NCBI GenBank assembly: GCA_012799425.1 | Contig: JAAZLF010000610.1 | Coordinates: 1-5,343, forward strand | Length of the DNA: 5,343 bases | Direction of reading: 5' to 3' | DNA from: Actinomycetales bacterium | GTDB taxonomy: Bacteria; Actinomycetota; Actinomycetes; Actinomycetales; Dermabacteraceae | Shown: piece by piece, positions 4,916 through 5,343 of the stretch | Position numbering within the stretch: the first letter of the stretch is position 1 | Layout: each line of letters starts with the position of its first letter | The notes under the pieces: model-generated | What the model was told of the DNA's origin: nothing | The model's database searches: none | What the model saw: only the letters and a program-made list of their open reading frames with translations | Made by a program: the position numbers and the translations under genes

Positions 4916-5343
4916 TCACGCCCCCGCAGCAGCCTTCGCCGCGCCCGGCAGCACGGCCGCGATCCGGTCGAGCACCTCCGGGGTGTGCGCGGTCGAGACG
5001 AACCAGGCCTCGAAGGCCGAGGGCGGCAGGTAGATCCCGCCCTCGAGCATCGCGTGGAAGAAGCGGGTGAACGCCTCGGTGTCCTGTGCCTTCGCGTCCG
5101 CGTAGCCGCGCACCGGCTCCTCGCGGAAGAACACCGAGAACAGCGTGCCCGCGGTCTGGATGACATGGGGGACCCCGGCGGTGGTGAGCGCGTCGGCCAC
5201 CAGCTGCTGGAGAGCCCGCGAGGCACTGCCGAGGGTGTCGTAGGCCGCCTCGTCCAGACCGTTCAGCGTGGCCAGGCCCGCCGCGGTCGCGAGCGGGTTC
5301 CCCGACAGGGTGCCCGCCTGGTAGACGGGCCCGGCCGGGGCCA
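4916..5343 (-). CDS. hemL: Glutamate-1-semialdehyde 2,1-aminomutase, C-terminal part (5' end outside window)
   Basis: The last 141 residues are present, about a third of the usual 430-450. HemL is a cytoplasmic PLP enzyme that converts glutamate-1-semialdehyde to 5-aminolevulinate in the C5 route to haem and other tetrapyrroles. The visible part opens with PVYQAGTLSGNPLATAAGL, a signature of the GSAM subgroup of class III aminotransferases. It continues with the C-terminal small-domain pattern: GTLFSVFF, a FTRFFHAMLEGGIYLPPS-type segment and FEAWFVSTAHT. The stretch ends normally in TGA with no sign of damage. The PLP-binding lysine lies upstream, outside the window. Frame continuity runs to the right edge. 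It is upstream of, and on the same strand as, the WXG100 cluster, separated by 112 bases; no functional link is evident. Confidence 0.95.
   Translation of the reverse strand, partial: APAGPVYQAGTLSGNPLATAAGLATLNGLDEAAYDTLGSASRALQQLVADALTTAGVPHVIQTAGTLFSVFFREEPVRGYADAKAQDTEAFTRFFHAMLEGGIYLPPSAFEAWFVSTAHTPEVLDRIAAVLPGAAKAAAGA

Noticed and set aside
4804..5226. Extension of the WXG100-peptidase frame to 5226
   Set aside because: The extra residues lie antisense-free but out of phase within hemL and are Arg/Ser/Pro-rich. The typical WXG100 N-terminus starts at MDFVGMDTDQ.

Overview
The window is very GC-rich, with strong G/C bias at third codon positions. It carries a DUF222/HNH nuclease, a Micrococcales-type WXG100 protein and a hemL gene, and together these point to an actinobacterium. 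Dermabacteraceae/Brachybacterium or a close relative is my best guess, but that is inferred from protein style and no search was run.

Layout from left to right: (1) The left edge cuts a minus-strand tRNA gene with a CAT anticodon; only the 5' half (acceptor strand, D arm, most of the anticodon arm) is present. (2) About 420 bases follow with no convincing gene. They hold an inverted repeat, a decamer-like G-tract array with G-quadruplex potential, two DnaA-box-like nonamers and a TGTCGGTGG motif close to the next start. (3) A plus-strand DUF222/HNH (13E12-repeat family) endonuclease occupies 463-2049. (4) A short convergent junction with a hairpin follows. (5) A minus-strand cluster of three genes runs leftwards from 4803: a WXG100 protein fused to an HExxH metallopeptidase-like domain, a 170-residue DUF4919-like helical protein, and a predicted Tat-exported lipoprotein folded as a seven-bladed WD40-type propeller. 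The gaps are 56 and 27 bases, so they probably form one transcription unit. (6) The right edge cuts the 3' part of hemL (glutamate-1-semialdehyde 2,1-aminomutase), on the same strand as the cluster.

The three-gene cluster is the most interesting part. A WXG100 head on a predicted zinc peptidase looks like a type VII (ESX)-secreted enzyme or toxin. The two following genes could supply immunity, chaperoning or cell-surface binding. No ESX machinery genes are in the window, and the functional link is inferred from gene order and domain logic only. HemL is a housekeeping tetrapyrrole-synthesis enzyme with no evident connection to the cluster beyond strand.
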